Made by a program: the position numbers and the translations under genes. The notes under the pieces are model-generated. The model saw only the letters and a program-made list of their open reading frames with translations, did not search any database and was not told the origin of the DNA. From positions 310,001 to 374,000 of the forward strand of contig NZ_FOOW01000001.1 in assembly GCF_900113305.1 (NCBI RefSeq): DNA of 64,000 nucleotides. Reading direction: 5' to 3'. Origin of the DNA: Prevotella sp. KH2C16. GTDB taxonomy: Bacteria; Bacteroidota; Bacteroidia; Bacteroidales; Bacteroidaceae. This document shows positions 25,022-34,518 of the stretch, piece after piece (the stretch's first letter is position 1; each line of letters starts with the position of its first letter).

Positions 25022-25166
25022 GTGAAAAGTTATTCTTTTTCTTTTCCGTGGCTTGTAGGCCAGACAGAAAAAGGATGCCCTAACCTTCTCCCCGGCTTCT
25101 GACTCTATATATTTTGATTTTTTGCAAAATAATACCAAATAATTAGGTAAGCCAAGGTTTTTTTAA

Positions 25167-25174
25167 TATCTTTG
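25167..25174 (+). promoter_or_regulatory. -7 element of the M16 protease gene
   Basis: TATCTTTG matches TAnnTTTG; no clear -33. The leader is about 30 nt. Confidence 0.5.
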
Positions 25175-25210
25175 TCATTAGAAATCGTTTAATTTAAAAT
25201 TGTAGTAAAC

Positions 25211-28030
25211 ATGAAACTGAGACACCTCTTAGTGTTAGTTCTGATTTTTGTAGCCGGTTCTGCCCGGGCACAGATGGACATGACCATTCCTGCCGATACG
25301 GCAGTACGGAAGGGCGTGCTTCCTAACGGACTTACCTATTACATTCGTTACAACAACTGGCCGGAGCATCGGGCTAATTTCTACATTGCCCAGAAAGTGG
25401 GTTCTTTGCAGGAGGAAGAGAGCCAGCGTGGCTTGGCTCACTTCCTGGAGCATATGTGCTTTAACGGCACGACTCATTTTGAGGGCAACGGCGTCATCGA
25501 GTGGTGTCGTGCTCACGGAATAGAATTCGGGGCCGACCTGAACGCCTATACCAGTATAGACGAGACCGTATACAACATCAGCAATGTCCCCACCGGCAGC
25601 CAGGGCACTCTCGACTCCTGTCTGCTCATCCTTTCTGACTGGGCCGACGGCTTGATCCTCGACCCTAAGGAAATAGACAAGGAGCGTGGCGTCATCCACG
25701 AGGAGTGGAGGCTGCGATCGAGCGCGAGCCAGCGAATGCTCGAGCGCGCGCTGCCGAAACTCTATCCCGGCAGTAAGTATGGGCTGCGTATGCCCATCGG
25801 ACTAATGAGCGTCGTAGACAATTTCAAGCCTAAGGAGCTACGCGATTATTACGAGAAATGGTATCATCCGACCAATCAGGGCATCATCGTTGTCGGTGAT
25901 GTGGATGTAGACCACACGGAAGCCATGATCAAAAAGCTCTTCGGCGGTATAAAGAATCCAGAGAACCCTGCCCCCATTGTAGATGTAGAAGTACCCGACA
26001 CGCCTGCTCCCATTGTCATCGTAGAGAAGGACAAGGAGCAACGCCAGGCCGTTGCCCAGCTCATGTTCAAGCACGAAGTCTTTCCAGACTCTTTGAAGGG
26101 GACGATTGTGAATCTGATACAAGGCTATACGAAAGGGGCTGCCATGTCAATGCTCAACAATCGCATGAGGGAGACGGCTCAGCAGCCGGAGTGTCCGTTT
26201 GTGAATGCCAGCGCCGACGACGGCAGCTATCTTTTCTCCAAGACTAAGGACGCCTTCACCTTAGGAGTGGTTCCCAAGGTTCCGGAAAAGACCTCGGATG
26301 CGCTCAAGGCAGTATTCGTAGAGGCTCGTCGGGCGGCAGAGTTCGGATTCACCCCTACGGAATATCAGCGTTATCAGGAAGATTATCTTTCCGGACTCGA
26401 CAAGGTTTACAGCAATAAGGACAAGCGCACGAACGAGGCATTCTTCTCGCAGTACTTGAATAATTTCCTGGAAAATGAGCCGATGCCCAGCATCGAGTAT
26501 ACCTATCCGCTGATGAAACAGCTCGTCCCGAGAATTCCCGTTCAGGTAATCAACGAATATATGAAAGAGCTTGTGCCTGCAAGCGACAGCAATCTGGTGG
26601 TGCTCAACCTTAATCCGGAAAAGGAAGGAGCAGTCTATCCTACGGAATCCCAGCTCCTTGGAGCCTTGCAGGACGCCCGTGCAGAAAAGGTTGAGGCCTA
26701 TGTGGATAATGTGAAAAACGAGCCCCTGCTGGCGCAGTTGCCTAAGGCAGGAACCATCAAGAAGGAAGTGAAGAACGACAAGCTCGGCTATACGGAGCTC
26801 ACGCTCTCCAACGGTATCAAGGTGGTGCTGAAGAAAACCGATTATAAGAAAGATGAAGTGCGTCTCTCCGGCGAGGGCGATGGCGGTAGCTCGCTTTATG
26901 GCGACAAGGATCTCTATAACACGAAAGTGTTTAATGATGTAATCGGCATCAGCGGTCTTGGCAATTTCTCAAGCACCGAGCTCCAGAAGGCACTCGCGGG
27001 AAAGATTGCGAATGCCGACCTTACGATGAGCGACCGCAAGATGGGTCTCGGCGGTTCTTCTACTCCAAAGGATGTGGAGACCATGTTCCAGATGGCTTAT
27101 CTCTATTTCACCAAAATCAACAAGGACCAGAAGTCGTTCGACAACTTGATGAATCAGCTTGAACTTGCCTTGAAGAATCGAGACAAGCAGCCAGATACAG
27201 CTCTCTCGGACTCACTTACCGCCACACTCTACGATCACAATCCGCGCATGGCAAGCCTGAAGCTCGACGACTTGAAGAAAATCAATTACGACCGCATCCT
27301 CGAGATTGCCAAGGAACGCACGGCGTCGGCCCGAGGCTGGGAGTTCACCATCATCGGCAATTATGACGAGGCTACCATCCGCCCGTTGGTGTGTCAGTAT
27401 CTCGGCGCACTGCCAACAAAGGGGAAGGTGGTTAAGGGACACCGCATTGCCAAGCTACATCAGGGCAAGGCCGTGAACGAGTTCCGCCGCAAGATGGAGA
27501 CCCCCAAGGCCAACAGCTACTTCGTGTGGTATAACGAGAAGATGCCTTACACCGTTGAGGACGGTATCAGGGCCGACATCGCGGGAGAAGTGCTTTCGCA
27601 GATTTACCTGAAGAAAATCCGCGAAGATGCCAGCGCGGCATACTCTTGCGGGGCGTATGCGGGAGCGTCGCTGTCTGATGACGGTTACCATGTATACCAG
27701 ATTCTCGGCTACTGTCCGATGAAACCGGAGAAGAAGGACATAGCCATTAAGATTATGAATGAAGAACTCCCGGCCCTGGCCAAAACCTGCGACAAGGATA
27801 TTCTTGAGAAGGTGCAGAAAACCATGCTCAAGCAGTTGGAGACCTCATTGAAGACCAACACATTCTGGCAGGGTGTCATCGGCATGCAGCGCAAGTACGG
27901 CATCGATTCCAGTTACGAGGTTCGCAAGGCGGCCATTGAGCGCCAGACCCCGGCAAGCATCTCTGCTTTCGTGGCCGAGTTCCTGAAGGATAACGGCGGG
28001 GTAAGCGTCATCATGCTCCCCGAGGAATAG
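25211..28030 (+). CDS. M16-family zinc metalloprotease (pitrilysin-like), exported
   Basis: A 939-residue secreted peptidase. The signal peptide MKLRHLLVLVLIFVAGSARAQ is followed by an M16 half with the inverted zinc motif HFLEH (residues ~77-81) and the downstream Glu in ERGVIHEEWR. Further M16 domains follow (~190-370, ~520-930); the C-terminal half has no HxxEH, as usual in single-chain M16B/C proteins that close like a clamshell. It should act in the periplasm or at the cell surface on peptides. The gene stands alone, with its own -7 element and a strong terminator. Proteins this size with this layout are common in Bacteroidetes, including the PqqL-like group. Confidence 0.93.
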   Translation: MKLRHLLVLVLIFVAGSARAQMDMTIPADTAVRKGVLPNGLTYYIRYNNWPEHRANFYIAQKVGSLQEEESQRGLAHFLEHMCFNGTTHFEGNGVIEWCRAHGIEFGADLNAYTSIDETVYNISNVPTGSQGTLDSCLLILSDWADGLILDPKEIDKERGVIHEEWRLRSSASQRMLERALPKLYPGSKYGLRMPIGLMSVVDNFKPKELRDYYEKWYHPTNQGIIVVGDVDVDHTEAMIKKLFGGIKNPENPAPIVDVEVPDTPAPIVIVEKDKEQRQAVAQLMFKHEVFPDSLKGTIVNLIQGYTKGAAMSMLNNRMRETAQQPECPFVNASADDGSYLFSKTKDAFTLGVVPKVPEKTSDALKAVFVEARRAAEFGFTPTEYQRYQEDYLSGLDKVYSNKDKRTNEAFFSQYLNNFLENEPMPSIEYTYPLMKQLVPRIPVQVINEYMKELVPASDSNLVVLNLNPEKEGAVYPTESQLLGALQDARAEKVEAYVDNVKNEPLLAQLPKAGTIKKEVKNDKLGYTELTLSNGIKVVLKKTDYKKDEVRLSGEGDGGSSLYGDKDLYNTKVFNDVIGISGLGNFSSTELQKALAGKIANADLTMSDRKMGLGGSSTPKDVETMFQMAYLYFTKINKDQKSFDNLMNQLELALKNRDKQPDTALSDSLTATLYDHNPRMASLKLDDLKKINYDRILEIAKERTASARGWEFTIIGNYDEATIRPLVCQYLGALPTKGKVVKGHRIAKLHQGKAVNEFRRKMETPKANSYFVWYNEKMPYTVEDGIRADIAGEVLSQIYLKKIREDASAAYSCGAYAGASLSDDGYHVYQILGYCPMKPEKKDIAIKIMNEELPALAKTCDKDILEKVQKTMLKQLETSLKTNTFWQGVIGMQRKYGIDSSYEVRKAAIERQTPASISAFVAEFLKDNGGVSVIMLPEE

Positions 28031-28054
28031 CCTTTGCGGAAAGCAACCCTATAA

Positions 28055-28113
28055 GGAAAGGCCGGAGGATTCGTCTTCCGGCCTTTCTGTTTGCTGTCAG
28101 GAGGATGACAAAA
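28055..28113 (+). repeat. Duplicated terminator cassette, copy 1
   Basis: A 59-bp segment (terminator hairpin plus a TTTGC..GTCAGGAGGATGACAAAA tail) recurs at 28870-28928 with only two differences. Confidence 0.9.
28056..28087 (+). terminator. Terminator of the M16 protease gene
   Basis: GAAAGGCCGGA (28056-28066) pairs perfectly with TCCGGCCTTTC (28077-28087) over 11 bp. Confidence 0.8.
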
Positions 28114-28247
28114 GCGGAGAGATCGCAGGATTTGACAAATGTTTTCTTTTCCTTGCAGACTTAGGGAAAATAGCCCAACAGTTTACCCGGATTGCATGTC
28201 TTATAATTTTTTTCTGCCCAAAGTATAGGTATATTAAGAAAAAAGAG

Positions 28248-28255
28248 TAATTTTG
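28248..28255 (+). promoter_or_regulatory. -7 element of the four-helix membrane protein
   Basis: TAATTTTG matches TAnnTTTG, with a ~70-nt leader; no -33 element is obvious. Confidence 0.45.
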
Positions 28256-28323
28256 TGGTATTAACCGAAAACCAATAGAGATACTGAGAACTAAATATAA
28301 AACTATAAAAAGTGGAGAATGAA

Positions 28324-28812
28324 ATGCAGTTAATACTTCTCTTAAACCTCATTTTTGTGGTCTGTAACTATATCGTGATTTTCCATACCCGGTGGTGGGA
28401 CACATTGGAGGAGAACTACTACGACTTGACAGGCCGTGATAAACCAAGGTGTCTGCTGTCGGTTTTCCTGATGGCAGGATATGTGGTTTTCATGTTTTTG
28501 CTGTTGATCAATCTTAAAAACCTTGCCTTATGGCTTGTCATTGGCCTTACGCTCATTTATGTGGCGCTATGTGCATATCTCGTGTTGGCAAGGTCTTGGC
28601 TGCGGAAGATGGAGGAGAAATCCAAGAGGAGGAAGGTGGCTCTTTTCTTCCTGGGCAGTCTGGCGGTTACGGCCTCTATTTGCTTAGGCAGGCTGATCAG
28701 CCGTTATTATGCACTGGGCGAGGAAAAGGTAAGGGGCTTGATACTCTTGATATTGATAGTATTTACTGGCTGTGTGTGGATTTGGCGGAAGTTCTCTGGT
28801 AAGAAAGAATGA
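28324..28812 (+). CDS. Predicted four-helix membrane protein, function unknown
   Basis: About 162 residues, not recognised. Hydrophobic segments lie at roughly residues 1-20 (LILLLNLIFVVCNYIVIF), 45-90 (LLSVFLMAGYVVFMFLLLINL plus LWLVIGLTLIYVALCAYLVLA), 105-125 (ALFFLGSLAVTASICLG) and 138-155 (LILLILIVFTGCVWIW). A basic loop (RKMEEKSKRRK) indicates a cytoplasmic side. The frame opens at a GTG (28312) with ATG at 28324; either is possible. The gene is bracketed by two nearly identical terminator cassettes, which suggests it arrived by insertion or that the cassette was duplicated around it. Confidence 0.6.
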   Translation: MQLILLLNLIFVVCNYIVIFHTRWWDTLEENYYDLTGRDKPRCLLSVFLMAGYVVFMFLLLINLKNLALWLVIGLTLIYVALCAYLVLARSWLRKMEEKSKRRKVALFFLGSLAVTASICLGRLISRYYALGEEKVRGLILLILIVFTGCVWIWRKFSGKKE

Positions 28813-28869
28813 AAGCAGGATGCCTTCAGCATGGGGCACAAGTGCGGCATCGGTTCAGTTTACTTATAC

Positions 28870-28928
28870 GGAAAGGCCGGAGGATTCGTCTTCCGGCTTT
28901 TCTGTTTGCCGTCAGGAGGATGACAAAA
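28870..28928 (+). repeat. Duplicated terminator cassette, copy 2
   Basis: 57 of 59 bases match 28055-28113. This copy leads directly into an intact family A element, while copy 1 leads into unrelated or decayed sequence. Confidence 0.9.
28871..28902 (+). terminator. Terminator of the four-helix membrane protein gene
   Basis: GAAAGGCCGGA pairs with TCCGGCTTTTC with one G-U pair; this is the second copy of the same hairpin. Confidence 0.7.
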
Positions 28929-28986
28929 TCGCCGATTTTGTCCCATGTTTTCGGCGATTTTGTCGTTCAATCTCGCCGATTTTGTC
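28922..28986 (+). repeat. Triple 22-bp-phased palindrome, family A, copy 3 (forward)
   Basis: A 65-bp copy with cores centred at 28932, 28954 and 28976. Unit 1 is the perfect palindrome. The flank AGCGGCTTTCTGG lies at 28995-29007, and similar segments GGCTTTTCTGTTTGCCG and GGCTTTCTGGTTTGCGG bracket the core as direct repeats. Confidence 0.92.
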
Positions 28987-29105
28987 GCGCTGTCAGCGGC
29001 TTTCTGGTTTGCGGGGAGGAATGTGCCGGGGCGGCAGGTGGCACCTTTATGACCTCCGCCACTCCTGTTTTTGATGCCCCGAGGTTGATAAATGGCCTCT
29101 GAATA

Positions 29106-29137
29106 TTTGGAGAAGTCGGAAATAAGCCGTACCTTTG
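29106..29137 (+). promoter_or_regulatory. Promoter of metK
   Basis: TTTG at 29106-29109 and TACCTTTG at 29130-29137 are 20 bp apart. The predicted 5' leader is about 137 nt, unusually long for this window. Confidence 0.75.
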
Positions 29138-29160
29138 CAGTCGATAATAACATATTGGTT

Positions 29161-29222
29161 TAACACTTGTGGAAGAATTTGGCTGCTTGCAACCACACTA
29201 AAAAATGCTAAAACTGCAAAAT
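29161..29222 (+). promoter_or_regulatory. SAM-II-like riboswitch candidate in the metK leader
   Basis: A P1-like stem TGTGG (29168-29172) / CCACA (29193-29197) encloses a loop with ATTT (29177-29180) and TTGC (29187-29190). An A-rich stretch follows, then GCTAAAA (29207-29213). In SAM-II the loop UUGC pairs with the downstream GCUA to make the ligand pocket, and the order AUUU-UUGC-P1'-A-rich-GCUAAA is the same. A convincing P2b pairing is not found, and the start codon is ~68 nt further away than usual. The gene context (SAM synthetase) is right for a SAM sensor. Confidence 0.4.
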
Positions 29223-29280
29223 CCCAAGAAAGATTTTACGGTCGTTTGGTGTTTTTCCACTTAAAAAAGTTTGGGGAAAA

Positions 29281-30540
29281 ATGAGTTATTTGTTTTCATC
29301 AGAATCCGTTTCCGAAGGGCATCCAGACAAGGTTGCCGATCAGATTAGCGACGCGTTGGTCGACCAGTTCCTGGCTTACGACCCCAAGGCGCATTGTGCC
29401 ATCGAAAGCTTTGTTACCACCGGGCAGGTGGTAATCATGGGCGAAGTGAGGTCGGAGGCCTACATCGACCTCCAGACCATTGCCCGCCGCACTATCAACC
29501 GGATAGGCTATACCAAGGCGGAGTATCAGTTTGACGGCGACAGCTGCGGCATCATGACCGCCATCCATGAGCAGAGCGGCGACATCAACCGTGGCGTGGA
29601 GCGCGCCGACGAGGAAGAGCAGGGTGCCGGAGACCAGGGCATGATGTTCGGCTATGCCGTCAACGAGACCGAGAACTATATGCCCGTGTCGCTCGACCTG
29701 GCCCATCTGCTTATGACGACACTGGCCGACATCCGCAGGGAGGGCAAGGTGATGACCTACCTCCGGCCCGACTCCAAGAGTCAGGTTACCGTGGAGTATA
29801 GCGACGACAACATCCCGCGGCGCATAGATACCATCCTCGTAAGCACGCAGCACGACGAGTTTGACAGCGACGACGAGCGCATGCTGGCGAGGATCAAGGC
29901 AGATGTGGTCAACATCCTTATCCCTCGCGTGAAGGCTCAGATTCACTCCGAGAAGGTGCTTGCGCTCTTCAACGACGACATCAAGTATCTGGTCAACCCC
30001 ACGGGAAAGTTCGTTATCGGCGGGCCTCACGGCGATACGGGTCTCACGGGGCGCAAGATCATCGTCGACACCTATGGGGGCAAGGGCGCTCACGGCGGCG
30101 GTGCCTTCTCGGGCAAGGACCCCTCGAAGGTGGACCGCAGCGCTGCCTATGCCGCCCGCTATATCGCCAAGAACATGGTGGCGGCCGGCGTTGCCGACGA
30201 GATGCTGGTTCAGCTCAGCTATGCCATCGGCGTCGCGCAGCCCGTGAGCATCTATGTGAACACTTACGGGCGGAGCCATGTGGGTCTCTCTGACGGAGAA
30301 ATCGCGAAGAAAATCGGTCAGATGTTCGACCTCCGGCCGAAAGCCATCGAGCGGGCGTTGAAGCTTCGCCAGCCCATGTATTTCGAAACGGCCTCATACG
30401 GGCACATGGGGCGTAAGAACGAGGTGGTGAAGAAGACCTTTACCAGTCTCTACCATGAGGAGAAGACGGTGGAAGTGGAGCTCTTTACCTGGGAGAAACT
30501 TGACAGGGTAGAAGACATCAAGAAGGCCTTCGGCTTATGA
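29281..30540 (+). CDS. metK: S-adenosylmethionine synthetase
   Basis: A 419-residue enzyme making SAM from methionine and ATP. The N-terminal [22 protein letters not shown] holds the catalytic His and the metal Asp. The [12 protein letters not shown] hexapeptide region lies near residue 118, and the P-loop-like [19 protein letters not shown] near residue 272. The length is above the E. coli enzyme (384) owing to Bacteroidetes-typical insertions such as [13 protein letters not shown]. It has a promoter with a long structured leader, and its stop overlaps the next gene (ATGA). Confidence 0.97.
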   Translation: MSYLFSSESVSEGHPDKVADQISDALVDQFLAYDPKAHCAIESFVTTGQVVIMGEVRSEAYIDLQTIARRTINRIGYTKAEYQFDGDSCGIMTAIHEQSGDINRGVERADEEEQGAGDQGMMFGYAVNETENYMPVSLDLAHLLMTTLADIRREGKVMTYLRPDSKSQVTVEYSDDNIPRRIDTILVSTQHDEFDSDDERMLARIKADVVNILIPRVKAQIHSEKVLALFNDDIKYLVNPTGKFVIGGPHGDTGLTGRKIIVDTYGGKGAHGGGAFSGKDPSKVDRSAAYAARYIAKNMVAAGVADEMLVQLSYAIGVAQPVSIYVNTYGRSHVGLSDGEIAKKIGQMFDLRPKAIERALKLRQPMYFETASYGHMGRKNEVVKKTFTSLYHEEKTVEVELFTWEKLDRVEDIKKAFGL

Positions 30541-31568
30541 TACAGCAGGCAGACTCCATCTTTTCAGGCCATACAGGCGAAGCCGGACTCGGGAAAGAAG
30601 TGGCCCGGCCCGCCCGGCAGCGCCACCAGCCCACCCCCCGCGAGGTGGTGAGCTGGCTGCCGAAGAATGCCACGCCTGCCCAGATGGACTCTGCCATACA
30701 GCTGCATGTGAAGCCTTCGGAGATTCATTGGAGCCAGATGCCGGACACGCTTCACCTGCCGGGGCATCCCCGGGGCAAGAGCGTGCGCGACATGGAACTG
30801 CCCACCTATTACAAGGAGTCGTTTTTCATGAAAGACTCGCTCTTTCATCCGGAACTCCCTGGGGGGCGTCTCGGCGTTTCCGGCGACCCGATTCCTTATG
30901 CCATTGCCAACGATAATTTCTTTACGGGCCTGCTGATAGGCTGTTTTGTCCTGGCATTGGTGGCTTTCTCGCAGTCCAGGAAGTTCATCTCCCGGCAGGC
31001 CAAGAACTTCTTCTTCGTTCCCCATGAGCATGTAACCCAGATTCCGGAGACGGCCAATGAGATTCGCTTTCAGATATTCCTGGTGCTGCAGACCTATCTG
31101 CTTCTGGCTCTTTTCTTCTTTTTCTATAGCAATGCTTATGTGGGCGAGGCCTTCATGCTGGCTCCATATCCGGTCATCGCAATCTATACGGGCGTCGGAT
31201 TTTCCTATTTCCTGTTGAAGGTGTTTCTTTACTGGTTCACGGGATGGGTGTTTTTCGATAGGAGAAATAACGAGCTATGGTTGAAGTCATTTTTATTTAT
31301 AGTTTCGATGGAGGGCGTTGCTCTTTTTCCTGTTGTCGTACTTCAGGCTTTTTTCGGAATGCCGATGCAGACTGCAGTGATTTATGCCATTGTCCTCTTG
31401 GTTTTTGTGAAAATGCTCACCTTCTATAAGACATATATCATCTTTTTTCGCAAGAAAGGCTCTTTTCTGCAAAATATTTTGTACTTTTGTGCGCTTGAAA
31501 TAATTCCAATGCTTGCATTGGGGGGAGTTATGATTACAATAAACGGGTATTTGAAAATAAATTTTTAA
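30537..31568 (+). CDS. DUF4271 membrane protein
   Basis: A 343-residue protein with a polar N-terminus (~1-125) and about six transmembrane helices afterwards (e.g. [56 protein letters not shown]). The family is restricted to Bacteroidetes and has no established function. The invariant neighbourhood with hemD is known from many genomes, and here hemD follows after 9 bp. The start overlaps metK by 4 bp (ATGA), so all three are probably co-translated. Confidence 0.8.
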   Translation: MIQQADSIFSGHTGEAGLGKEVARPARQRHQPTPREVVSWLPKNATPAQMDSAIQLHVKPSEIHWSQMPDTLHLPGHPRGKSVRDMELPTYYKESFFMKDSLFHPELPGGRLGVSGDPIPYAIANDNFFTGLLIGCFVLALVAFSQSRKFISRQAKNFFFVPHEHVTQIPETANEIRFQIFLVLQTYLLLALFFFFYSNAYVGEAFMLAPYPVIAIYTGVGFSYFLLKVFLYWFTGWVFFDRRNNELWLKSFLFIVSMEGVALFPVVVLQAFFGMPMQTAVIYAIVLLVFVKMLTFYKTYIIFFRKKGSFLQNILYFCALEIIPMLALGGVMITINGYLKINF

Positions 31569-31577
31569 GACAGAAAG

Positions 31578-32327
31578 ATGATAAAGAAGATTCTTATTTC
31601 ACAGCCAAGGCCTTCTAGTGAGAAGTCGCCCTACTATGATCTGGAGAAAGAATATGGCGCTCAGTGCGTTTTCCGTCCATTTTTCAAAGTGGAGGGATTG
31701 TCTGCGAAGGAGTTCCGTCAGCAGAAAATAAACCTGCTTGACTATACGGCCGTAGTGTTTACTTCGCGTCATGCCATAGACAACTACTTCAAAATCGCCA
31801 AGGAAATGCGTATAACGATTCCCGAGGACATGAAGTACTTCTGCGTCATCGAAACCATAGCTCTCTATATCCAGAAGTATGTACAGTATCGTAAGCGCAA
31901 GATATTCTTCGGAAATACCGGAAAGATCGACGATCTCGTACCTGTCATGGCAAAGCATAAGGCAGAGAAGTTCCTCGTTCCGATGAGTAGCGTCCACAAT
32001 GATGATGTGAAGAATATGCTCGACGAGAAGAAACTGAATCATGCGGAGTGCGTTATGTATCGCACCGTGAGTAACGATTTCACGGAAGACGAGAAGAACA
32101 ACTTTAACTATGACATGCTCGTATTCTTCAGCCCCACGGGCGTAAAGGCTCTGAAGAAGAACTTTCCGGAGTTCAAGCAGGGGGATATCAAGATTGCCGC
32201 TTTCGGCCCGGCCACGGCAAAGACCGTAGCAGACGAGGGACTTCGCCTTGATGTAGAGGCTCCCTCAAAGGAATATCCCTCGATGTCGAGTGCCTTGAAG
32301 GTATATCTGAAGAAGGGAAAGAAATAA
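31578..32327 (+). CDS. hemD: Uroporphyrinogen-III synthase
   Basis: A 249-residue HemD-fold protein that cyclises hydroxymethylbilane to uroporphyrinogen III. The family is poorly conserved; the features seen are the N-terminal ILISQPRPSSEKSPYYDLEKEYG, the domain-linking VVFTSRHAIDNYF, and the C-terminal MLVFFSPTGVKALKKNFPEF with AAFGPATAKTVADEGL, which match HemD domain 2. It sits between the DUF4271 gene and rnpA, an arrangement typical of Bacteroidetes. No other tetrapyrrole gene is in the window. Confidence 0.85.
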   Translation: MIKKILISQPRPSSEKSPYYDLEKEYGAQCVFRPFFKVEGLSAKEFRQQKINLLDYTAVVFTSRHAIDNYFKIAKEMRITIPEDMKYFCVIETIALYIQKYVQYRKRKIFFGNTGKIDDLVPVMAKHKAEKFLVPMSSVHNDDVKNMLDEKKLNHAECVMYRTVSNDFTEDEKNNFNYDMLVFFSPTGVKALKKNFPEFKQGDIKIAAFGPATAKTVADEGLRLDVEAPSKEYPSMSSALKVYLKKGKK

Positions 32328-32331
32328 GGAT

Positions 32332-32733
32332 ATGCCTGCGCCGGGAGCTCTCACACTAAAGAAGGAAGAGCGCATATGCAGCAAGAAGCTGATAGACGAG
32401 CTCTTTACGGGAGGTGAAAGCCATTCCATGACGAGCTATCCCGTAAGAGTGGTATATATGCTGAAGGAGCGGGAAGCAGTAGAGGAACCATCGGCAATGA
32501 TGCTCGTAAGTGTCCCGAAGCGATGTCTTAGGCATGCCGTAAAGCGCAACCGGGTAAAGCGGCAGATTCGTGAAGCCTATCGCAAGAATAAGGCTTTGAT
32601 AACCCAGAAGCTGGATATGGGTACATATCGGCTTGTCATGGCACTTATATGGCTTGACAATAAGGTGTATTCTACAGATAAGGTAGAACAGAATATCATG
32701 GGGCTCCTGACCCGTTTAAGTGAAAAGATATGA
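32332..32733 (+). CDS. rnpA: Ribonuclease P protein component
   Basis: A 133-residue basic protein that binds RNase P RNA to mature tRNA 5' ends. The family motif is [17 protein letters not shown] near residues 71-87, preceded by [11 protein letters not shown]. The N-terminal L(K)[15 protein letters not shown] segment also fits. The gene is 4 bp after hemD and its stop overlaps yidD (ATGA). The classical rpmH partner is not present, as in many Bacteroidetes, where the rnpA-yidD pair lies elsewhere. Confidence 0.93.
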   Translation: MPAPGALTLKKEERICSKKLIDELFTGGESHSMTSYPVRVVYMLKEREAVEEPSAMMLVSVPKRCLRHAVKRNRVKRQIREAYRKNKALITQKLDMGTYRLVMALIWLDNKVYSTDKVEQNIMGLLTRLSEKI

Positions 32734-32978
32734 GGAATCTGAAGTTCGTTCACTGGATTTCGAATGGCCTGACATGGCTGCTCATACTTCCTATCAGATT
32801 TTATCAGAAGTTTATCACTCCCTACACACCTCCTTCGTGCCGCTTTACGCCGACCTGTTCGGAATATGCCCGTCAGGCTTTAGTGAAACACGGGCCGATA
32901 AAGGGGCTTGTTTTGGCCATTTGGAGAATATTAAGATGTAATCCCTGGGGTGGTTCGGGCTATGACCCCGTGCCGTAA
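32730..32978 (+). CDS. yidD: Membrane protein insertion efficiency factor YidD
   Basis: An 82-residue protein with the conserved [20 protein letters not shown] (three-Cys type motif) and the [15 protein letters not shown]-terminus. An amphipathic or hydrophobic N-terminal stretch ([14 protein letters not shown]) likely associates with the membrane. YidD assists YidC-dependent membrane insertion. It is translationally coupled to rnpA through a 4-bp overlap. Confidence 0.95.
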   Translation: MRNLKFVHWISNGLTWLLILPIRFYQKFITPYTPPSCRFTPTCSEYARQALVKHGPIKGLVLAIWRILRCNPWGGSGYDPVP

Positions 32979-33038
32979 GTTTCCGGACATGCCGGGCTCA
33001 GGCAACAAAAATATAAAAATAAAAATATCTACGATTCG

Positions 33039-34340
33039 ATGACAAAAAATTTTGTAGAAGAACTGAAATGGCGTGGTATGCTGGCTCAAATCATGCCGGG
33101 TACGGAAGAATTGCTTCAGAAAGAAGTAGTTTCTGCCTATTTGGGTACTGACCCTACCGCCGACTCATTACATATCGGTCATTTGTGCGGAATCATGATG
33201 CTTCGTCATTTGCAGCGTTGCGGCCATAAGCCCTTCTTGCTTGTGGGCGGAGCCACCGGTATGATCGGCGACCCCTCAGGCAAGAGCCAGGAGCGCAATC
33301 TGCTGGATGCGGAAACGCTTTACCATAACCAGGAAGCCATCAAGAAGCAGGTTTCGAAGTTTCTTGACTTTGAGGGGAACGAGCCGAACAAGGCCGAGAT
33401 GGTGAATAACTATGACTGGATGAAGGGCTTCACCTTCCTGGACTTTGCCCGCGAAGTGGGTAAACACATCACGGTAAACTATATGATGGCGAAAGACAGT
33501 GTGCAGAAGCGGCTCAACGGAGAGGCTCGCGACGGACTTTCTTTTACGGAATTCACCTATCAGCTCTTACAAGGTTACGACTTTCTCTACCTTTACCAAC
33601 ATCATGGGGTAAAGCTCCAGCTCGGCGGAAACGACCAGTGGGGCAATATGACGACGGGTACGGAGCTTATCCGCCGCACCCTTGGCCAGGAGGCTGAGGC
33701 CTATGCACTCACTTGTCCGTTGATAACCAAGTCTGACGGAAAGAAATTCGGTAAGACGGAAAGTGGTAATATCTGGCTCGACCGCAACCGTACGACCCCT
33801 TATAAGTTCTATCAGTTCTGGCTGAATGTAAGCGACGAGGATGCAGAACGCTATATCAAGATATTCACTTCGCTTGACAAGGAAACCATAGAAGCTCTTG
33901 TAGCCGAGCATAGTCAGGATCCCGGGCAGCGTGTCTTGCAGAAAAGACTTGCGGAAGAGGTTACCACCATGGTGCATTCCAAGGAAGACCTGCAGGCTGC
34001 CGTCGAGGCCTCTGGCATTCTCTTCGGCAAGGCCACGAAAGAGAGCCTGCGGCAGCTTGACGAGCAAACTCTGCTGGATGTATTCGAGGGGGTTCCCTGT
34101 TTCGAGATGTCAAAAGAACAGCTTGGTCAGCCGGCAGTAGACCTCTTCGCTACCGATGAAGTTAGAATATTCCAGAGCAAGGGAGAAATGCGTAAACTCG
34201 TACAAGGTGGCGGCGTCTCTCTGAACAAGGAAAAGCTTCAGGCTTTCGACCGTCTTGTTATGGCAGAAGACCTTATTGACGGTAAGTATCTGTTGGTGCA
34301 GAGGGGTAAGAAGAACTATTATCTCATTACCGTCAAATAA
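33039..34340 (+). CDS. tyrS: Tyrosyl-tRNA synthetase
   Basis: A 433-residue class I synthetase. The HIGH motif is [10 protein letters not shown] near residues 43-52 and the KMSKS-type motif is KFGKTESGN near residue 236. The tyrosine-site segment [27 protein letters not shown] is diagnostic for TyrRS. A C-terminal S4-like RNA-binding domain ends the protein ([27 protein letters not shown]). It is separated from yidD by 60 bp. tRNA-Gln and its own promoter lie immediately downstream. Confidence 0.96.
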   Translation: MTKNFVEELKWRGMLAQIMPGTEELLQKEVVSAYLGTDPTADSLHIGHLCGIMMLRHLQRCGHKPFLLVGGATGMIGDPSGKSQERNLLDAETLYHNQEAIKKQVSKFLDFEGNEPNKAEMVNNYDWMKGFTFLDFAREVGKHITVNYMMAKDSVQKRLNGEARDGLSFTEFTYQLLQGYDFLYLYQHHGVKLQLGGNDQWGNMTTGTELIRRTLGQEAEAYALTCPLITKSDGKKFGKTESGNIWLDRNRTTPYKFYQFWLNVSDEDAERYIKIFTSLDKETIEALVAEHSQDPGQRVLQKRLAEEVTTMVHSKEDLQAAVEASGILFGKATKESLRQLDEQTLLDVFEGVPCFEMSKEQLGQPAVDLFATDEVRIFQSKGEMRKLVQGGGVSLNKEKLQAFDRLVMAEDLIDGKYLLVQRGKKNYYLITVK

Positions 34341-34357
34341 AGAAAAAGGCTTGAAAA

Positions 34358-34389
34358 TTTGGTGGTGGGTGAAAAATCCACTACCTTTG
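34358..34389 (+). promoter_or_regulatory. Promoter of tRNA-Gln
   Basis: TTTG at 34358-34361 and TACCTTTG at 34382-34389 are 20 bp apart. The tRNA starts 10 bp past the -7 box. Confidence 0.75.
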
Positions 34390-34398
34390 CACCCAGAT

Positions 34399-34469
34399 TG
34401 TCCTATGGTGTAATGGTAGCACTACAGTTTTTGGTTCTGTCAGTGGTGGTTCGAATCCGCCTGGGACAA
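34399..34469 (+). tRNA. tRNA-Gln (anticodon UUG)
   Basis: The acceptor stem TGTCCTA pairs with TGGGACA, discriminator A. The anticodon loop TTTTGGT carries TTG at positions 34-36. The T-arm reads GGTTCGAATCC. The terminal CCA is not encoded. The stem has a T-T mismatch at the base of the anticodon helix. The gene is transcribed from its own promoter and followed by a terminator. Confidence 0.93.
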
Positions 34470-34479
34470 CAGATGTATT

Positions 34480-34518
34480 CCACACTTCATTGTTCATCAA
34501 TGTTGTGTGGATTTTTTT
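34480..34518 (+). terminator. Terminator of tRNA-Gln
   Basis: CCACAC (34480-34485) pairs with GTGTGG (34505-34510), extended inward by CATT/AATG, and followed by seven T. Confidence 0.75.
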
